Shown: in pieces, positions 18,540 to 27,073 of the stretch
Layout: every line of letters begins with the position of its first letter
Position numbering within the stretch: the stretch's first letter is position 1
From: JAVVHH01 sp963835135
Lineage (GTDB): Bacteria; Pseudomonadota; Alphaproteobacteria; Acetobacterales; Acetobacteraceae
Direction: 5' to 3'
Assembly: GCA_963835135.1 (NCBI GenBank)
Contig: CAWIEF010000001.1
Span: 186,001-250,000 of the forward strand
DNA length: 64,000 nucleotides
The notes under the pieces: generated by a model
What the model saw: the letters and a program-made list of their open reading frames with translations, nothing else
The model's database searches: none
What the model was told of the DNA's origin: nothing
Position numbers and translations under genes: made by a program

Positions 18540-19547
18540 TCATGCGACTTGGCGGGTTTTCACGTCGGGGCCGATCCAGCCGAGGGCGGGGGCGACGATC
18601 TCGGCCATCAATTCGAGGGAGCGGAGGATCATCTGGTGTGGGGGGTCGATGGAGTGGACCTGGACGGAGAGCTCGGTGGTGCGTTCGAGCGTCCTTTCGG
18701 CGGCGAGCGATTCGATGACGTCGGCGGGGGTGCCGACGTGGCTGTTGGCCTCGACCAGCCACTCGGCCAGCGTGCCGCCGGAGAGGCCGCGACTGGCGCG
18801 GAAGGTCTGCAGGCCCTCGGCGGCCCAGCGCATCGCCTCGGCGCGGCTGTCGGCCACGAAGACGGAGCGGGAAGCGAGCACGCGGGGCGCTTTGCCGCTG
18901 GGCAGCGCGCCGTAATAGGCGTCGAGGATCGGCGCTTGGATCTCGTCGATCGTCATGTCGGGGCGGTCGGCCGGGCGGGGCTGGGTGCGGGACAGCAGCA
19001 GGCCGTCGCCGGCCGCACCCGCGATACGGCCGCCCTCGGGCGAGAAGGTGGCCTGCCAGATGCGGTCGGCCAGGCTGGGGTCAGCGGGGTAGAGACGGTC
19101 GCCGCCCTCGAGCGTCTCGCCGCGCCAGGCCCGGCGCAGCACGTCGAGATTGTCGCTCATCAGGCGGTGCCGGGCCGCGGGGTCGAGGCCGAAGGCTTGG
19201 AAGGCGGAGAGGTTGCCGCCGGGTCCGACGCCGATTTCGATGCGGCCGCCGGAGAGCATGTCGAGCACGGAGGCGTCTTCGGCGACGCGCAGCGGCATCT
19301 CGAGCGGCAGGGTGATGATGCCGGTGGCCAGGCGGATGCGCTTGGTGCGGGCGGCGGCGTGCGAGAGGAAGACCAGCGGGGCGGGCAGGCCGCCCTCGTC
19401 TTCGTGGAAATGGTGCTGCGCGACCCAGGCGGTGTCGAAGCCGAGCCGGTCGGCATGAACGATCTGCTCGATGCCGAGGCGGTACCGCTCGGGCGGGGCG
19501 GCGCGGTCGAGCACGCGGGAGAAGAAGCCGAGCCGAAGTGGGGTCAT
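18540..19547 (-). CDS. Luciferase-like FMN-dependent monooxygenase (KPN_01858-type)
   Basis: This 335-aa TIM-barrel flavoenzyme belongs to the LLM class. Visible features are the N-terminal LGFFSRV strand, FDTAWVAQHHFHEDEG (a typical bacterial luciferase-like active-site stretch), IRLATGI, and GGRIEIGVGPGGN for flavin phosphate binding. Such enzymes use reduced FMN and oxygen to oxidise organosulfur, amine or heterocyclic compounds. From memory, the KPN_01858 family co-occurs with Avi_7169/Avi_7170 proteins and an ABC importer. That is also the context here, which suggests one uptake-and-oxidation pathway of unknown substrate. It lies 15 bp after livF. Confidence 0.82.
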   Translation of the reverse strand: MTPLRLGFFSRVLDRAAPPERYRLGIEQIVHADRLGFDTAWVAQHHFHEDEGGLPAPLVFLSHAAARTKRIRLATGIITLPLEMPLRVAEDASVLDMLSGGRIEIGVGPGGNLSAFQAFGLDPAARHRLMSDNLDVLRRAWRGETLEGGDRLYPADPSLADRIWQATFSPEGGRIAGAAGDGLLLSRTQPRPADRPDMTIDEIQAPILDAYYGALPSGKAPRVLASRSVFVADSRAEAMRWAAEGLQTFRASRGLSGGTLAEWLVEANSHVGTPADVIESLAAERTLERTTELSVQVHSIDPPHQMILRSLELMAEIVAPALGWIGPDVKTRQVA

Positions 19548-19562
19548 GCGGTGGGTCTCCCG

Positions 19563-20300
19563 TTAGGCGGCGTCACTGGTCTTCTCTCCGCCGAGATAGG
19601 CATCGCGGATGCGTGGATCGCGGGCGAGGTCGGCGGCGGGGCCGGATAGCGCGATCGCACCCGTTCGCAATACGTAGCCATATTGGGCGATTTGCAAGGC
19701 GAGGCTGGCATTCTGTTCGACCATGAAGACCGAAACGCCCTCGGTCCGGATCGTTGCAATCAGTTCCAGTACGCGGTCGACGTAGAGGGGCGAGAGGCCC
19801 ATCGTCGGCTCGTCCATGCAGATCAGGCGCGGGCGGCCCATCAGCGCGCGGGCCATGGCGACCATCTGCTGTTCGCCGCCGGACAGCGACCCGGCGCGGT
19901 TGTTGATGCGCTGGGCGACCCGGGGGAACAGCGTCAGCATGCGGTCGTAATCGGCGGCGACGGCCGCGCGGTCGCGGCGGGTGAAGGCGCCCATCAGCAG
20001 GTTCTCGCGGACCGTCATGGCGCCGAACAGACGGCGCGCTTCCGGGACGGAGCCGATGCCGCGGCCGATGATCTTCGGCGTGGGCCAGCCGGTGATGTCC
20101 GCGCCGTCGAACCAGACGCGGCCGGCGCGGGGCTGGATGAGGCCGAGGATGATCTTCATGGTGGTCGACTTGCCGCTGGCATTGCCGCCGAGCAGGCAGA
20201 CGATCTGGCCCGGGCGGACTTCGAGCGACAGGCCGAAATGGACTTGGACGGGGCCGTAGTAGGTGTCGATGCCGTCGAGGCGGAGCAGCGGGGCGGTCAT
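19563..20300 (-). CDS. livF: ABC transporter ATPase, LivF type
   Basis: This 245-aa ATPase belongs to the branched-chain amino acid/amide importer class. It shows the Walker A motif GGNASGKST, a standard signature LSGGEQQM, Walker B LICMDEPTMGLSP and the LivF-typical MVEQN in place of the H-loop. Its start overlaps the livG stop by 4 bp. Transporters of this class import amino acids, urea, aromatic acids or amides. The neighbouring flavoenzyme makes a catabolic substrate more likely than leucine. Confidence 0.88.
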   Translation of the reverse strand: MTAPLLRLDGIDTYYGPVQVHFGLSLEVRPGQIVCLLGGNASGKSTTMKIILGLIQPRAGRVWFDGADITGWPTPKIIGRGIGSVPEARRLFGAMTVRENLLMGAFTRRDRAAVAADYDRMLTLFPRVAQRINNRAGSLSGGEQQMVAMARALMGRPRLICMDEPTMGLSPLYVDRVLELIATIRTEGVSVFMVEQNASLALQIAQYGYVLRTGAIALSGPAADLARDPRIRDAYLGGEKTSDAA

Positions 20301-21136
20301 ACCGTGACCGCCATGGGTTCGGCACCAACATGGCGGTGTCCGAGATAGGCTTCCAGCACGGCCGGGTCGTGGCGGACTTGCTCGGGGGTCCCAGCGGCGA
20401 TTTGGATGCCGTCGTCCATGGTGATGACGCGATCGGAGAGCTGCATGACGAGGTCGAGCTTGTGCTCGATCAGCAGGATGGTGAGGCCGCGGGCCTTGAG
20501 GGCGCCGATGATGCCCTGCATCTCGAGGGTTTCGCTCTCATTCATGCCGGCGGTGGGCTCGTCGAGGAGGAGGAGGCGGGGGTGCAGCGCGAGGGCGCGG
20601 GCGATCTCGACCCGGCGGCGGTTGGCGTAACTGAGCGAGTAGGCCGGGTTGTCGATGCGGGGGGTGAGGCGGTCGCCGAACAGCGCGAGGATGTCGGTGA
20701 TCTCGGCCTGCAGGGCGGCTTCCTCGGCGCGGACGGCGCGCGGTCGGAGCATGGCCTCGGCGAGTTCGCGGAGAGCGCCGAGGAGGGGTGGGCCGCGCCG
20801 GGTCACGCGGAGGCGGCTGTGGGCGCCGACGGCGACGTTGTCGCGGACGCTGAGGTTGGCGAAGACGCGGCCGTGCTGGAAGGTGCGGGCGAGCCCCTGC
20901 CCGGCCAGGCGCTCCGGTGCCCAGCCGGTCACGTCGGTGCCGGCGAGCCGGACGCGGCCGGCATCGGGGCGGTCGTGGCCGCTGAGCAGATTGAACAAAG
21001 TGGTCTTGCCGGCGCCGTTGGGGCCTATGATCGACAGCATCTCGCCCTCGTGCAGGGCGAAGCCAATGTCGTTCACGGCGGTGATGCCGCCGAAGCGCCG
21101 GGTCATGCCCTCGGCTTGCAGGAGGATGGCCGTCAT
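20297..21136 (-). CDS. livG: ABC transporter ATPase, LivG type, with altered signature motif
   Basis: This 279-aa ATPase has Walker A GPNGAGKTT, Q-loop ARTFQHGRVF, Walker B LLLLDEPTAGMN and an intact H-loop (LLIEHKLDLV). The ABC signature reads LSYANRRRVEIARAL where the family normally has LSYGxQRRLEIARAL, so both the Gly and the Gln are replaced. LivF keeps a normal signature, so the heterodimer would have one canonical and one degenerate ATP site. Overlaps of 4 bp on both sides couple it to the fused permease and to livF. Confidence 0.88.
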   Translation of the reverse strand: MTAILLQAEGMTRRFGGITAVNDIGFALHEGEMLSIIGPNGAGKTTLFNLLSGHDRPDAGRVRLAGTDVTGWAPERLAGQGLARTFQHGRVFANLSVRDNVAVGAHSRLRVTRRGPPLLGALRELAEAMLRPRAVRAEEAALQAEITDILALFGDRLTPRIDNPAYSLSYANRRRVEIARALALHPRLLLLDEPTAGMNESETLEMQGIIGALKARGLTILLIEHKLDLVMQLSDRVITMDDGIQIAAGTPEQVRHDPAVLEAYLGHRHVGAEPMAVTV

Positions 21137-22956
21137 GCGGTGCCCAGCAGGCCCTGCGGGCGGAAGCGGATCACCAGGAGCAGCACGAGGCCATAGATCA
21201 GCATGCGGTATTCGGTGGTGAAACGGAACACTTCCGGCAGGCCGGTCAGCACGACGGCGCCGATGATGGCACCGAGCACGTTGCCCATGCCGCCGAGGAT
21301 GACCATGGTCAGCGCCAGGATGGAGACCTGGGAGGTCCAGGTCTCGTTGTTGATGTAAGAGTACAAGTGGGCGGAGATGGCGCCGCTGATGCCGGCGGCG
21401 AAGCCGCTGACGGCGAAGGCGAGGCCTTTGTAACGGTCGAGCGCGATGCCGTAGGTGCGGGCGGCGACGTCGTCGTCGCGGATGGCGCGAAAGGTGCGGC
21501 CGAGATGGGTGCGCAGCAGCCGTGATTGCGCCAGCGCCAGCAGCACCATCACCGCGAGGGCCACCCAGTAGGCGGCTTGTGGGCCGCTGAGGTCGAGCGG
21601 GCCGGCCTCGAGCGGCGGCACGCCGGGCACACCCATGGGCCCGCGGGTCAGGCTCTCCCAATTCAGGATGACGAGGCCGACGATCTCGCCGATCCCGAGC
21701 GTGGCGATCGAGACATAGTGCGAGCGAAGGCGGAAGGCGGGCCAGGTGAGCGCGGTGCCGAGGGCGGCGGTGATCACGCCCGCGGCGGGGATGCTGAGCC
21801 AGACCGGCCAGGAAAGGTCGAGCGCGAGCAGGGCGGAGGCGTAGGCGCCGATCAGCAGCAGCCCGGCCTGGCCGAGCGAGACCTGGCCCAGCGTGCCGGC
21901 AACAAGGGTGAGGCTGACGGCGAGGATGGCGTAGAGCCACGCGTTGGTCATGACCTGCATGGCGTAGCCGACGTTCGGCACGAGCGGCAGCAGAGCTGCG
22001 GCGATCACAGCGGCGACCACGACCGGCGCGGGGATGCGCCAGGGGCGGCTGGGGGCGATGAAGGTGCCGGTGAGCGGTTCGGGCGGGGCGCTGCGGCGGG
22101 CGGCGAAGAGGCCGTTGGGGCGCAGGACGAGCATGATCAGCAAGAGCACGAAGGCGAACAGGTTGCGGTAGGAGGAGCCGAACAGGCCGACGCCGAACGA
22201 TTCCGTAAGGCCCAGCAACATCGCGCCGCCGATGGCGCCCGGCACGTTGCCCATGCCGCCGATCACCTGGGCGACGATGCCCTTGAGCGTGGCCGAGAAG
22301 CTCATCGCGGTATCGATATGGTTGTAGTACATGCCGACCAGCAGGCCGGACAGCCCGCCCAGCCCGGCGGCGATGGCGAACACAATTCGGTTCACCGCAT
22401 CGGTGTCGACGCCCATCTGGCGGGCGGCCTCGCTATCCTGTGCGGTGGCGCGGACGGCCCAGCCGAGGCGGGAGAAGCGCAGGAAGGCGAACAGGACGGC
22501 CGCGCTGACGAGGCCGGTGCCGGCGATCAGGAGGTCGAGGGCTCCGATGGTGCCCTGGCCGATCTGGATGCGCCAGTTCGGCAGCGGGTTGGCCAGCGCC
22601 CGCGGGTCGGGCGAGAAGATGAGCTGGACCGTCTGGTCGAGCGCGAACGAGATGCCGATGGTGGCGAGCAGCGGGGCGATGCGGGCGGATTGGGCGAGCG
22701 GGCGCAGGCCGATGCGCTCGATGATGACGCCGAGCAGGGCGGAGCCGAGCGTCACGATGAGCATCGTGACTGGCAGCGGCGTGTGCAGGGTGGTGGCGCA
22801 GGTCCAGCCGATGAAGGCGCCGACCATATAGATCGAGCCCTGGGCGAAGTTGATGAGGTGGCTGACGCCGAAGATCAGGGCGAGGCCGACGGCGAGTAGC
22901 GCGTAGACGTTGCCAACGACGAGGCCGTTGATCGTGTAGTCGAGCCAGGGGCCCAT
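21133..22956 (-). CDS. Fused LivH-LivM ABC permease
   Basis: A single 607-aa chain carries both membrane subunits of a branched-chain-type importer. Residues 1-285 are LivH-like (NGLVVGNVYALLAVGLALIFG start; ending LVLRPNGLF, which is normally the LivH C-terminus). A linker follows, and residues 305-607 are LivM-like (YAILAVSLTLVAGTLGQVSLGQ; ending RFRPQGLLG). There is no frameshift or internal stop, so this is a genuine fusion. Fusing the two halves fixes a 1:1 ratio. It sits between the binding-protein gene and livG. Confidence 0.9.
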   Translation of the reverse strand: MGPWLDYTINGLVVGNVYALLAVGLALIFGVSHLINFAQGSIYMVGAFIGWTCATTLHTPLPVTMLIVTLGSALLGVIIERIGLRPLAQSARIAPLLATIGISFALDQTVQLIFSPDPRALANPLPNWRIQIGQGTIGALDLLIAGTGLVSAAVLFAFLRFSRLGWAVRATAQDSEAARQMGVDTDAVNRIVFAIAAGLGGLSGLLVGMYYNHIDTAMSFSATLKGIVAQVIGGMGNVPGAIGGAMLLGLTESFGVGLFGSSYRNLFAFVLLLIMLVLRPNGLFAARRSAPPEPLTGTFIAPSRPWRIPAPVVVAAVIAAALLPLVPNVGYAMQVMTNAWLYAILAVSLTLVAGTLGQVSLGQAGLLLIGAYASALLALDLSWPVWLSIPAAGVITAALGTALTWPAFRLRSHYVSIATLGIGEIVGLVILNWESLTRGPMGVPGVPPLEAGPLDLSGPQAAYWVALAVMVLLALAQSRLLRTHLGRTFRAIRDDDVAARTYGIALDRYKGLAFAVSGFAAGISGAISAHLYSYINNETWTSQVSILALTMVILGGMGNVLGAIIGAVVLTGLPEVFRFTTEYRMLIYGLVLLLVIRFRPQGLLGTA

Positions 22957-22974
22957 CGTCAGCTACCCACTCAT

Positions 22975-23070
22975 CATCGCGAGACGCCGCTCGGCGTCGT
23001 GGCGATCCAGGGCGGCAGGCGAGCTTCGTGCCGCACTGGATTGCCGCGTCACTGCGCTCCTGGCAATGAC
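22975..23070. repeat. 96-bp palindromic intergenic repeat, copy 2
   Basis: This second copy of the 96-bp element lies between the binding-protein gene and the fused permease gene. Like copy 1 it begins CATCGCGAG and ends GCAATGAC. Its core pairs GGCGATCCAGGGCGGCA with TGCCGCACTGGATTGCC. The two copies have the same length and similar sequence, with changes spread along them, so they are related elements rather than a recent duplication. It could act as an mRNA-stabilising or attenuating hairpin between the abundant binding protein and the permease. Confidence 0.85.
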
Positions 23071-23081
23071 GGGGCGAAACG

Positions 23082-24212
23082 TCACGCCGGCGTCTTGCCG
23101 TCCCACAGGTCGAACTTGCCGTCGCGGACGATGAGGCGTTTGTAGCTCGCGCCTTGGACGCGTCGCGTGGCCTGGTCGAAGGTGACGCTGCCGTAGATGA
23201 CGCTGGGGACGTTCTTGATCTCGCGCAGGCCGGTCTCCATGCCCTCGCGCGTCGCGCCCCAGCCCTCCACGAGCTTGGCCCACAGCACGATCGTGTCGTA
23301 GGCGCCGGCGCTGAAGCTGTCGGGCTCGGCATCGTACTTGGCGCGGTAGGCCTTGACGAAATCCTGCACTTCCGGCCGCGGGTCGGCGGGGAAGAAGGTC
23401 GTCATGACATAAACGCCCTCGACGCCGGGGCCGCCGAGCTCGAGGAATTTCGGCGAGTAGTTCGACGTGCCGGCCACGATCGGCAGCTTGATCCCGGCGT
23501 CGCGCGCCTGGCGGCAGATCAGCGCGCCGTCGGCGTAGTAGGAGAGCAGCACCAGGCCGTCGGGGTTGCTGTCGCGCACCCGGGTCAGCGTCGGGCGGAA
23601 GTCCTGCTCGGCGGAGAGATAGGCCTCGACGGCGGCGACCTTGATGCCGGCGGCGTCGGCGGCCTTGACGAAGGCGTCCTTGGCGGTGCGGCCCCAATCG
23701 GTGTTGAGGTGCAGCACGGCGGGGCGCTTCATGCCGGTGGCGGCCACGAAGTCGAACAGCTTCGGCTGCTCCTCGGCCTGGTTGGTGGAGTTGCTCCACA
23801 TGTAGGTCCCGCCCTTGGTGAAGTCGGGGTGGGAGTTGGTGAAGCCGAACTGCACCAGCTTGGCGCGCTGGTAGATCGGCGACGCAGCCATTGAGGCGGG
23901 GGAGGAGAAGTCGCCGAGTTCGATGACGATTGCCGGGTTGGCGACGAACTTTTGGGCGACGGCGACGGATTGGCGGGGGTCGGACTGGCTGTCCTCGAAG
24001 GTATAGGCGAGCGGGCGGCCTTTTACCCCGCCGGCCCCGTTGATGCCATCGAGCGCGAGGTCGAAGCCCCGCTTCCATTGCGCGCCGTATTGCGCGTTGG
24101 GGCCGGTGAGCGGGCCGCTGACCCCGGCGAGCACCGGGTCGGCCGCCCGGGCACGCAGCGGAAGCGCGGCGAGCGCGCTGGCGGCCAGAAGGCTACGGCG
24201 GTGGAGGACCAT
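23082..24212 (-). CDS. Periplasmic substrate-binding protein of Liv-type ABC importer
   Basis: This 376-aa type I periplasmic binding protein (Leu/Ile/Val-binding class) begins with a signal peptide MVLHRRSLLAASALAALP cleaved after RARA. The RRSLLAA start resembles a weak Tat signal. Ligand-binding features include LTGPNAQYGAQWKRGFDLA at the mature N-terminus, IELGDFSSPASMA and GTSNYSPKF. The ATG at 24212 follows an AAGGAAG site; an earlier ATG at 24227 is less well placed. It is the first gene of the Liv/LLM/CMD operon. The ligand is unknown. Confidence 0.88.
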   Translation of the reverse strand: MVLHRRSLLAASALAALPLRARAADPVLAGVSGPLTGPNAQYGAQWKRGFDLALDGINGAGGVKGRPLAYTFEDSQSDPRQSVAVAQKFVANPAIVIELGDFSSPASMAASPIYQRAKLVQFGFTNSHPDFTKGGTYMWSNSTNQAEEQPKLFDFVAATGMKRPAVLHLNTDWGRTAKDAFVKAADAAGIKVAAVEAYLSAEQDFRPTLTRVRDSNPDGLVLLSYYADGALICRQARDAGIKLPIVAGTSNYSPKFLELGGPGVEGVYVMTTFFPADPRPEVQDFVKAYRAKYDAEPDSFSAGAYDTIVLWAKLVEGWGATREGMETGLREIKNVPSVIYGSVTFDQATRRVQGASYKRLIVRDGKFDLWDGKTPA

Positions 24213-24501
24213 GGTGCTTCCTTTCATCCCGAAATGGCGGGTGCGCCGACGCGCACGACCCGATCGGCCAGGCCGCCGCAGAAGTGCCGCATCACGCTGG
24301 CCAGCAAGAAGCTGCTTGGGTGTGCTGTCGTCATTGCTTTGCCGCTCTCGATCCAGAGGAGAAGAGGGCGTTTCCACCGTCATTCAGGTACCTGGTGCGC
24401 CGGGCTTCGTCAATCGGAACTCGTCATCGCCCCCGGCGCCGGTGGGTTGGCGATCGCCACGCCGAGTCGCAGCATGGCTTCCCACCCTGCCGGAGACCGC
24501 C

Positions 24502-25338
24502 GTGTTCCTGCCAACCCCGACCTTCGACCATGTCGTGGTCAACGCCCGTGATCGCCTCGATGAGGCGCAGGCGGTCTATCAGCGGCTCGGCTTCACGCTG
24601 ACCCCGCGCGGCCATCACTCGCTCGGGTCATCCAACCATTTGGCGATCTTCGGGACCGACTACCTCGAGCTGCTCGGCCTGCCCGAGGCCTCGACGCGGC
24701 CGGACGTCGCGGGCGATCCGATCGGGCTCAACGGGCTGGTGTTCGGCACGGAGGATTCCACGAGCGTCTATGCGGCGCTCACGGCGGCCGGCGTGGCGGC
24801 GACCCCGCCGAACGAGTTCACCCGCCCGGTCGAGCTCGGCGACGGCACGTCGCGGGATGCGACGTTCCGCACCGTGCACATCCAGCCCGCGGAGGGCCGG
24901 CCGGGGCGGCTGTATTTCTGCCATCACTTCACACGCGACTTGGTGTGGCGCGACGAGTGGCGGCAGCACGCGAACGGGGCGACCGGGATCGTGCGGGCAG
25001 TGATCGCCTCAAGCGATCCCTCGGTCCTCGGTGCGCTGTTCGGGCGCATGTTCGGCGAGACGGCGGTTCGGCCGATCGAGGGCGGCGTGCGGCTGGCGGT
25101 CGGGGCGCTGGCGATCGAGGTGCTGGACCCGGCGGCCGTCGCCCGCGAGCTGGGCGATGCGGCGTCAGAGGCGGCGGGGCGCGAGCATTACATGGCCGCG
25201 CTGACGCTGCGGACGCGGGGGCTGGACCTCGTGCGCGGCGCGCTCGAACGGGGCGGCGTAGCAGCCCGGGCCGAGCCGGGCCGCGTGCTGGTGCCGGCCG
25301 CCCACGCGATGGGGTGCCCGCTCGAGTTCGTGCCTTAG
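24502..25338 (+). CDS. VOC-superfamily glyoxalase-like protein
   Basis: This 278-aa protein has a glyoxalase-like fold. FLPTPTFDHVVVNARD carries a metal-ligand His near the start, followed by AQAVYQRLGFTLTPRGHHSLGSSNHLAIFG; a second module with FCHHFTRDL and later a Glu follows. It looks like the Glyoxalase_3 type, whose enzymes act as isomerases or dioxygenases on unknown metabolites. The start is GTG at 24502 with a GGAGA site 5 bp upstream. It is divergent from the binding-protein gene, with 289 bp between them, and overlaps the convergent FAH gene by 4 bp. It may belong to the same catabolic unit. Confidence 0.78.
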   Translation: MFLPTPTFDHVVVNARDRLDEAQAVYQRLGFTLTPRGHHSLGSSNHLAIFGTDYLELLGLPEASTRPDVAGDPIGLNGLVFGTEDSTSVYAALTAAGVAATPPNEFTRPVELGDGTSRDATFRTVHIQPAEGRPGRLYFCHHFTRDLVWRDEWRQHANGATGIVRAVIASSDPSVLGALFGRMFGETAVRPIEGGVRLAVGALAIEVLDPAAVARELGDAASEAAGREHYMAALTLRTRGLDLVRGALERGGVAARAEPGRVLVPAAHAMGCPLEFVP

Positions 25339-26099
25339 TTGAGGTAGGTCGCCCGCAAGGTGCCGATGCCGTCGATGCTGACTTCGACGACGTTTCGAGG
25401 CTCCTTCATCACGCCGACGCCGACCGAAGTGCCGCAGCAGATGACGTCGCCGGGTTCGAGCGTCATGTCGAAGGACAGCAAGCTGACGAGTTTTTCCACC
25501 GGGAACACCATGTCGGCCACCGGGTAGTTCTGCCGCTCGACCCCGTTCAGGACCGTGCGGATGACGAGGGTTTCGGGCCGCAGCCCGGTGGCGATGGCGG
25601 GGCCCATGAGGCCGAACCCGTCGAAACTCTTCGCCCGGGTCCACTGCGCGAAGCTCGGGTCGCGGTTGAGGATGTCGATGGCGGTGAGGTCGTTGATGCA
25701 GGTAAAGCCGAAGATGTGGGCTGATGCCTCAGCCTCGCCGACCCGGCGGCAGCGCCGGCCGATGACGATGCCGAGTTCGCCCTCGAACACCACCTTGCCG
25801 TCATAGCTTTCGGGACGACGGACCTCCGTCTCGGGTCCGGCGTAGGAGGAGGCGGCCTTGATGAAGTAGAGCGGCTCGGGCGGAGTGGCTTGGCCGAGCT
25901 TGGTCGCCAGGGCGTGGAAGTTATTCCACAGCGCAAGCATCTTCGAGGGCCGGGTCGGGGCGAGGAGCTTGACCGAGGCGAGCGGGATGCGCTCGCCGGT
26001 GGGGGCCGCGCCCTCGAACATGTCGCCGGTGTGGACGGCGATGGTGTCGCCCTCGAGCTGGCCGAAGCCGTCCGGCGCGAAGCGTACCCAACGCGCCAT
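25335..26099 (-). CDS. Fumarylacetoacetate hydrolase-family protein
   Basis: This 254-aa enzyme belongs to the FAH superfamily (hydratases, decarboxylases and hydrolases of beta-diketo or 2-keto acids). Metal ligands appear as the Glu pair in VVFEGELGIVIG and the Asp in INDLTAIDI. Further conserved features are KSFDGFGLMGPAI, and GDVICCGTSVGVG near the C-terminus. These fit 2-hydroxyhepta-2,4-diene-1,7-dioate isomerase-like proteins, but the substrate is not certain. Its ATG overlaps the stop of the ketopantoate-reductase-like gene (TGATG), so the two are co-translated. Confidence 0.85.
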   Translation of the reverse strand: MARWVRFAPDGFGQLEGDTIAVHTGDMFEGAAPTGERIPLASVKLLAPTRPSKMLALWNNFHALATKLGQATPPEPLYFIKAASSYAGPETEVRRPESYDGKVVFEGELGIVIGRRCRRVGEAEASAHIFGFTCINDLTAIDILNRDPSFAQWTRAKSFDGFGLMGPAIATGLRPETLVIRTVLNGVERQNYPVADMVFPVEKLVSLLSFDMTLEPGDVICCGTSVGVGVMKEPRNVVEVSIDGIGTLRATYLN

Positions 26100-27073
26100 C
26101 AGTGCAGTCCGGCGATCTTGGCGCGCTGCGCTACCAGCGCCAGAACCACGTCGAGCGTCGGCGTCGGCAGATGGGTCAGCCGGCCGAGTTCCTGCACGAC
26201 GGTGACGAGCGGGTCGATTTCCATGGCGCGGCCGCGCTCGAGGTCCTGCAGCATGGAGGTCTTGTGGGCACCGACCGCGCCGGCGCCGTTGATCCGCCGC
26301 TCGACGTCGACGCGGAACTTGATGCCGAGGCTCTCGGCGATGGCTTGGCCTTCGAGCATCATCGCCTTTGACACGGCGCGGGTGGCCGGGTCGTTGGTGA
26401 TCTGTTCGAGCGTCGCGTGGGTGAGCGCGCTGATCGGGTTGAAGCAGAGGTTGCCCCAGAGCTTGAGCCAGATCTCGTCGCGGATGTTGTCCATCACCGG
26501 CGCGCGCAGCCCGGCGGCCTCCATCGCTTTGCTGAACGCTTCGACCCGTTCGGTCTTTTCGCCGCTGGGTTCGCCGATGGGGAACTTGTCGCCGTAGATG
26601 TGCTGGATGACGCCGGGTTCCACGACTTCGGTGGCTGGGAACACGACGCAGCCGATGGCGCGCTCCGGCCGCAGCTTCTGCCATTGCGTGCCGCCGGGAT
26701 CGACAGATTCGAGGGTGGTCCCCTCGAGCGGGCCGCCGTGCTTGTAGAAATACCAGTAGGGGACGCCATTCACGGCGGTGACGATGCTGGTGTCGTTGCT
26801 CAGCAGCGAGGTCATGTTGTCGACGACGGCGGGGATCGAATGGGCCTTGAGCGCGACAAAGATGCAGTCCTGCGGGCCGAGTTCGGCCGGGTCGTCGGTG
26901 GCGGTGACGCGGGCGGTTTTCTCCTCGCCGCCGATGCGCAACCGCAGCCCGTTCTCGCGCATCGCTTTCAGATGCGGCCCGCGGGCGACGAGGCTGACAT
27001 CGGCCCCGGCCAGCGCCAGTTGCGCCCCGACATAGCCGCCGATCGCGCCGGCACCGTAGATACAGATTCGCAT
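26099..27073 (-). CDS. 2-dehydropantoate 2-reductase-like oxidoreductase
   Basis: This 324-aa NADP-dependent reductase is of the ketopantoate reductase (ApbA/PanE) family. The N-terminal Rossmann motif GAGAIGGYVGAQLA is perfect. The catalytic region KLWGNLCFNPISALT includes the expected Lys and Asn, and the conserved Glu lies further on. The context does not fit pantothenate synthesis: there is no panB or panC, and it is coupled to an FAH-family gene. Reduction of another 2-keto acid in a catabolic route is equally possible, so no panE symbol is given. The start has a GGAGAG site. Confidence 0.83.
   Translation of the reverse strand: MRICIYGAGAIGGYVGAQLALAGADVSLVARGPHLKAMRENGLRLRIGGEEKTARVTATDDPAELGPQDCIFVALKAHSIPAVVDNMTSLLSNDTSIVTAVNGVPYWYFYKHGGPLEGTTLESVDPGGTQWQKLRPERAIGCVVFPATEVVEPGVIQHIYGDKFPIGEPSGEKTERVEAFSKAMEAAGLRAPVMDNIRDEIWLKLWGNLCFNPISALTHATLEQITNDPATRAVSKAMMLEGQAIAESLGIKFRVDVERRINGAGAVGAHKTSMLQDLERGRAMEIDPLVTVVQELGRLTHLPTPTLDVVLALVAQRAKIAGLH

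Noticed and set aside
21526..22899. Plus-strand frame of 457 codons opposite the fused permease
   Set aside because: The hydrophobic permease reads as an Asp/Glu/Gly/Gln-rich product on the opposite strand, a common artefact.
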